Shown here one piece after another: positions 62,390-64,000 of a stretch of DNA of 64,000 nucleotides. The stretch comes from JBJMHZ01 sp045807125 (GTDB lineage: Bacteria; Actinomycetota; Actinomycetes; JAWWOL01). Position 1 is the first letter of the stretch. Each line of letters opens with the position of its first letter. A model generated the notes under the pieces. The model was not told the origin of the DNA, made no database searches, and saw nothing but the letters and a program-made list of their open reading frames with translations. Location: assembly GCA_045807125.1 (NCBI GenBank), contig JBJMHZ010000007.1, positions 18,850 through 82,849 on the forward strand, read 5' to 3'. The position numbers and the translations under genes are program-made.

Positions 62390-64000
62390 TCACGGTAACA
62401 CGGGCGACTCCGGATCGGCCGAGGCCCGTTTCTCCCCTCGGTGACCGGCGTGTCGCCCCGAGGCGGTCCCGGCCGCCGGCGACCGGCCGATCACGGCGAT
62501 CGCGAACGGGATCGCGACGAGCATCGCCATCGCGGGCACCGCGTCGCCGGAATCGTTGACTAGGAAGCCGATCGCGCTCATGACCACGACGGCGCCGAGG
62601 CCGCTGCCGAGCACCGGGCGCCAGCGGATCGCGGCGGCGAGCCGGCCGCGCGGCCGGGCCACCAACCAGCCGAGGTACGCCGTGGCGAACGGCACGACCG
62701 CGTTGACCGGCGTACGGACGAGCAGGTGCAGGTTGGCCTTGGCCTTGCGGCGCATCACCGGCCACGCGCCGCCATGCAGCACCTGCCCGGCGAAGCGGCC
62801 GAGGTGGGTCTGCGCCTGCGGCGCCCGCGCGTAGTCGAGCAGCGCGAAGGCGACCACCGCGACCAGCGAGAGCCCCGCCGCGAGCGCGATCCGGCGCCAG
62901 GTGACCCGCAGGCCGGCCACCCACATCGCGAGCAGGCCGACGGCCGGCCCCAGCGCGAGCACGCCGCCGAAGTCGCTCCCCCACCGCGGTGCCCCGTCGA
63001 CCGCGATCGCCGCCAGGCCGACGGCGAGGACGGCGACGCCGGCGGTGCGCCGGCCCCGGCCGGGCAGCAGGGCGGCCGCCAGGCCCGTGGCGGCGAGCAG
63101 GGCCGCGGCGGCGAAGACGCCGTACGCCACGTTTCCGAAGCCGGCGAAGCGGCCGGCGACGAGCGGCGAGTAACCGAAGACGCTGCTCATCTGCAGCCTC
63201 GAGCCGGTCACGACGTCGGCGGCCAGGATGAGCGCGGTGACCCCCGCCACCACGGCCGGCGGACCGAGCGGCTCCCGTCGCCAGGGCCCGGCCCACGCCA
63301 GCGCCGCGAGCGCCACCGCGACCGCGATCGACGTGGCGGCGACCGCGGCGACCGGCACGGGCGCCCGCCACCAGTGGGTGAGCTGGGCGACGTAGCTGCC
63401 GACCGGTCCGCCGGCCGCGGCGAGCGCGGTGCCGGTGGCGACGGCGCCGGCCCGGTGATCGCCACGCCTGGCGAGCAGGCCGGCCACCGCATACCCCACG
63501 AGCTGAAGGCCGATGAGGATGCCGAGGAACCACGGCAGCGCCCCCCGCACCGCCTGCGCTGCCACCTCGTCGTCACGCAGCCCCGCGACGACGGTCGGCA
63601 ACGCGGGCTGGCCGTTCGCGCGGTGCGCCGTCGCGCGCCACGGCCGCCCGGTCATCGCCGCGGGCTGCGGCACGCCGCGCAGTGCGAGCACCGTCGGCGC
63701 CACGTCGACGAGCTGGACGAACGGTGGCCGTCCGGTCGACCCCGAGCTCAGCTCACCGCCGGTGAAGGATCCGCCGGCCGCCACCGCGACGTGCAGATGC
63801 GCTTGCGAGCGCCCGGTCTCGGAGAGCCCGACGACGAGCAGCACGCCGTCACCGGTCGCGCGGGCGGCAGCGGCGACCGCCGCGTCGGCTGCCGCGAGGC
63901 CGGCGGGAGCGGCCCGGCCCTCCCGGTGCAGCGGCGGCACGCCGACGAGCGCGACCGGGCAGGCCGCCAGGGCCCGGCGCAGGCGGGCCGGCGTGGGCCG
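62390..64000 (-). CDS. Large membrane protein with alkaline-phosphatase-like N-terminal region, partial
   Basis: The reading frame is open across the window end, so the N-terminus is missing; 536 residues are visible. The first 110 (LVDVAPTVLALRGVP, PAAMTGRP) match the end of an alkaline-phosphatase/phosphodiesterase fold as seen in sulfatase-type enzymes. From about residue 150 on there are at least ten membrane helices, including GSRLQMSSVFGYSPLVAGRF. Substrate is unknown; the combination of a phosphatase-like outer part and multi-span membrane part suggests a role in envelope polymer modification. It lies 55 bp upstream of pyrG on the same strand. Confidence 0.75.
   Translation of the reverse strand, partial: RPTPARLRRALAACPVALVGVPPLHREGRAAPAGLAAADAAVAAAARATGDGVLLVVGLSETGRSQAHLHVAVAAGGSFTGGELSSGSTGRPPFVQLVDVAPTVLALRGVPQPAAMTGRPWRATAHRANGQPALPTVVAGLRDDEVAAQAVRGALPWFLGILIGLQLVGYAVAGLLARRGDHRAGAVATGTALAAAGGPVGSYVAQLTHWWRAPVPVAAVAATSIAVAVALAALAWAGPWRREPLGPPAVVAGVTALILAADVVTGSRLQMSSVFGYSPLVAGRFAGFGNVAYGVFAAAALLAATGLAAALLPGRGRRTAGVAVLAVGLAAIAVDGAPRWGSDFGGVLALGPAVGLLAMWVAGLRVTWRRIALAAGLSLVAVVAFALLDYARAPQAQTHLGRFAGQVLHGGAWPVMRRKAKANLHLLVRTPVNAVVPFATAYLGWLVARPRGRLAAAIRWRPVLGSGLGAVVVMSAIGFLVNDSGDAVPAMAMLVAIPFAIAVIGRSPAAGTASGRHAGHRGEKRASADPESPVLP

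Overview
The window is chromosomal DNA from a very GC-rich actinobacterium (Actinomycetota). Codons end mostly in G or C, GTG and TTG starts are common, and many genes overlap by four bases (ATGA or GTGA). RbpA, GarA, an FtsR-type MerR regulator, DUF5999, mycothiol-type and Rv2578c-type proteins are all typical of this phylum. Three blocks keep the gene order known from Mycobacterium and Streptomyces: lnt-ppm1-fxsA-rbpA (18.0-21.5 kb), gcvP-MerR-bifunctional nuclease-ftsR-garA-gcvH-DUF881-DUF1290-DUF881-pgsA (35.3-47.3 kb, like Rv1832 to Rv1822), and der-plsC-cmk-tyrA-rluB-scpB-scpA-parA-xerD-ald-nudix-pyrG (47.9-62.3 kb, like Rv1713 to Rv1699). I cannot name the genus. No insertion sequence, prophage or CRISPR array was seen.

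Layout. 0-7.5 kb is a carbohydrate locus: the end of a PfkB sugar kinase, a LacI regulator with a matching operator, a complete ABC sugar importer with its own ATPase, and a GH13 alpha-glucosidase. 7.5-17.6 kb holds five of the enzymes of the 3,5-diaminohexanoate lysine degradation pathway (KamA, Kdd, KamD, KamE, Kal), split in two groups by a cell-wall deacetylase, a Ser/Thr kinase, a sigma-factor remnant and an amidohydrolase. 17.6-21.5 kb makes lipoproteins and polyprenol-phosphate mannose and encodes RbpA under an apparent SigR promoter. 21.6-35.3 kb is mixed metabolism and regulation: an NlpC/P60 protein, two oxidoreductases, leuC-leuB and divergent leuD, a SpoIIE phosphatase, a site-2 protease, and an SOS-boxed radical SAM protein. 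35.3-47.3 kb carries glycine cleavage genes under a tandem glycine riboswitch plus the conserved GarA/FtsR/DUF881 block. 47.4-64 kb carries an orphan MbtH, tRNA-Pro, ribosome assembly, nucleotide, tyrosine and chromosome segregation genes, and a large membrane protein cut by the window end.

How the parts fit. The left end takes up and cleaves a glucoside under LacI control. KamA, KamDE and Kdd turn lysine into 5-amino-3-oxohexanoate and Kal acts after the missing cleavage enzyme Kce, so the pathway probably needs a gene elsewhere. The parA-RHH-M50-like-scpA-scpB-rluB run suggests a segregation and condensation operon with two little-known members. Most other genes are housekeeping genes in conserved order.
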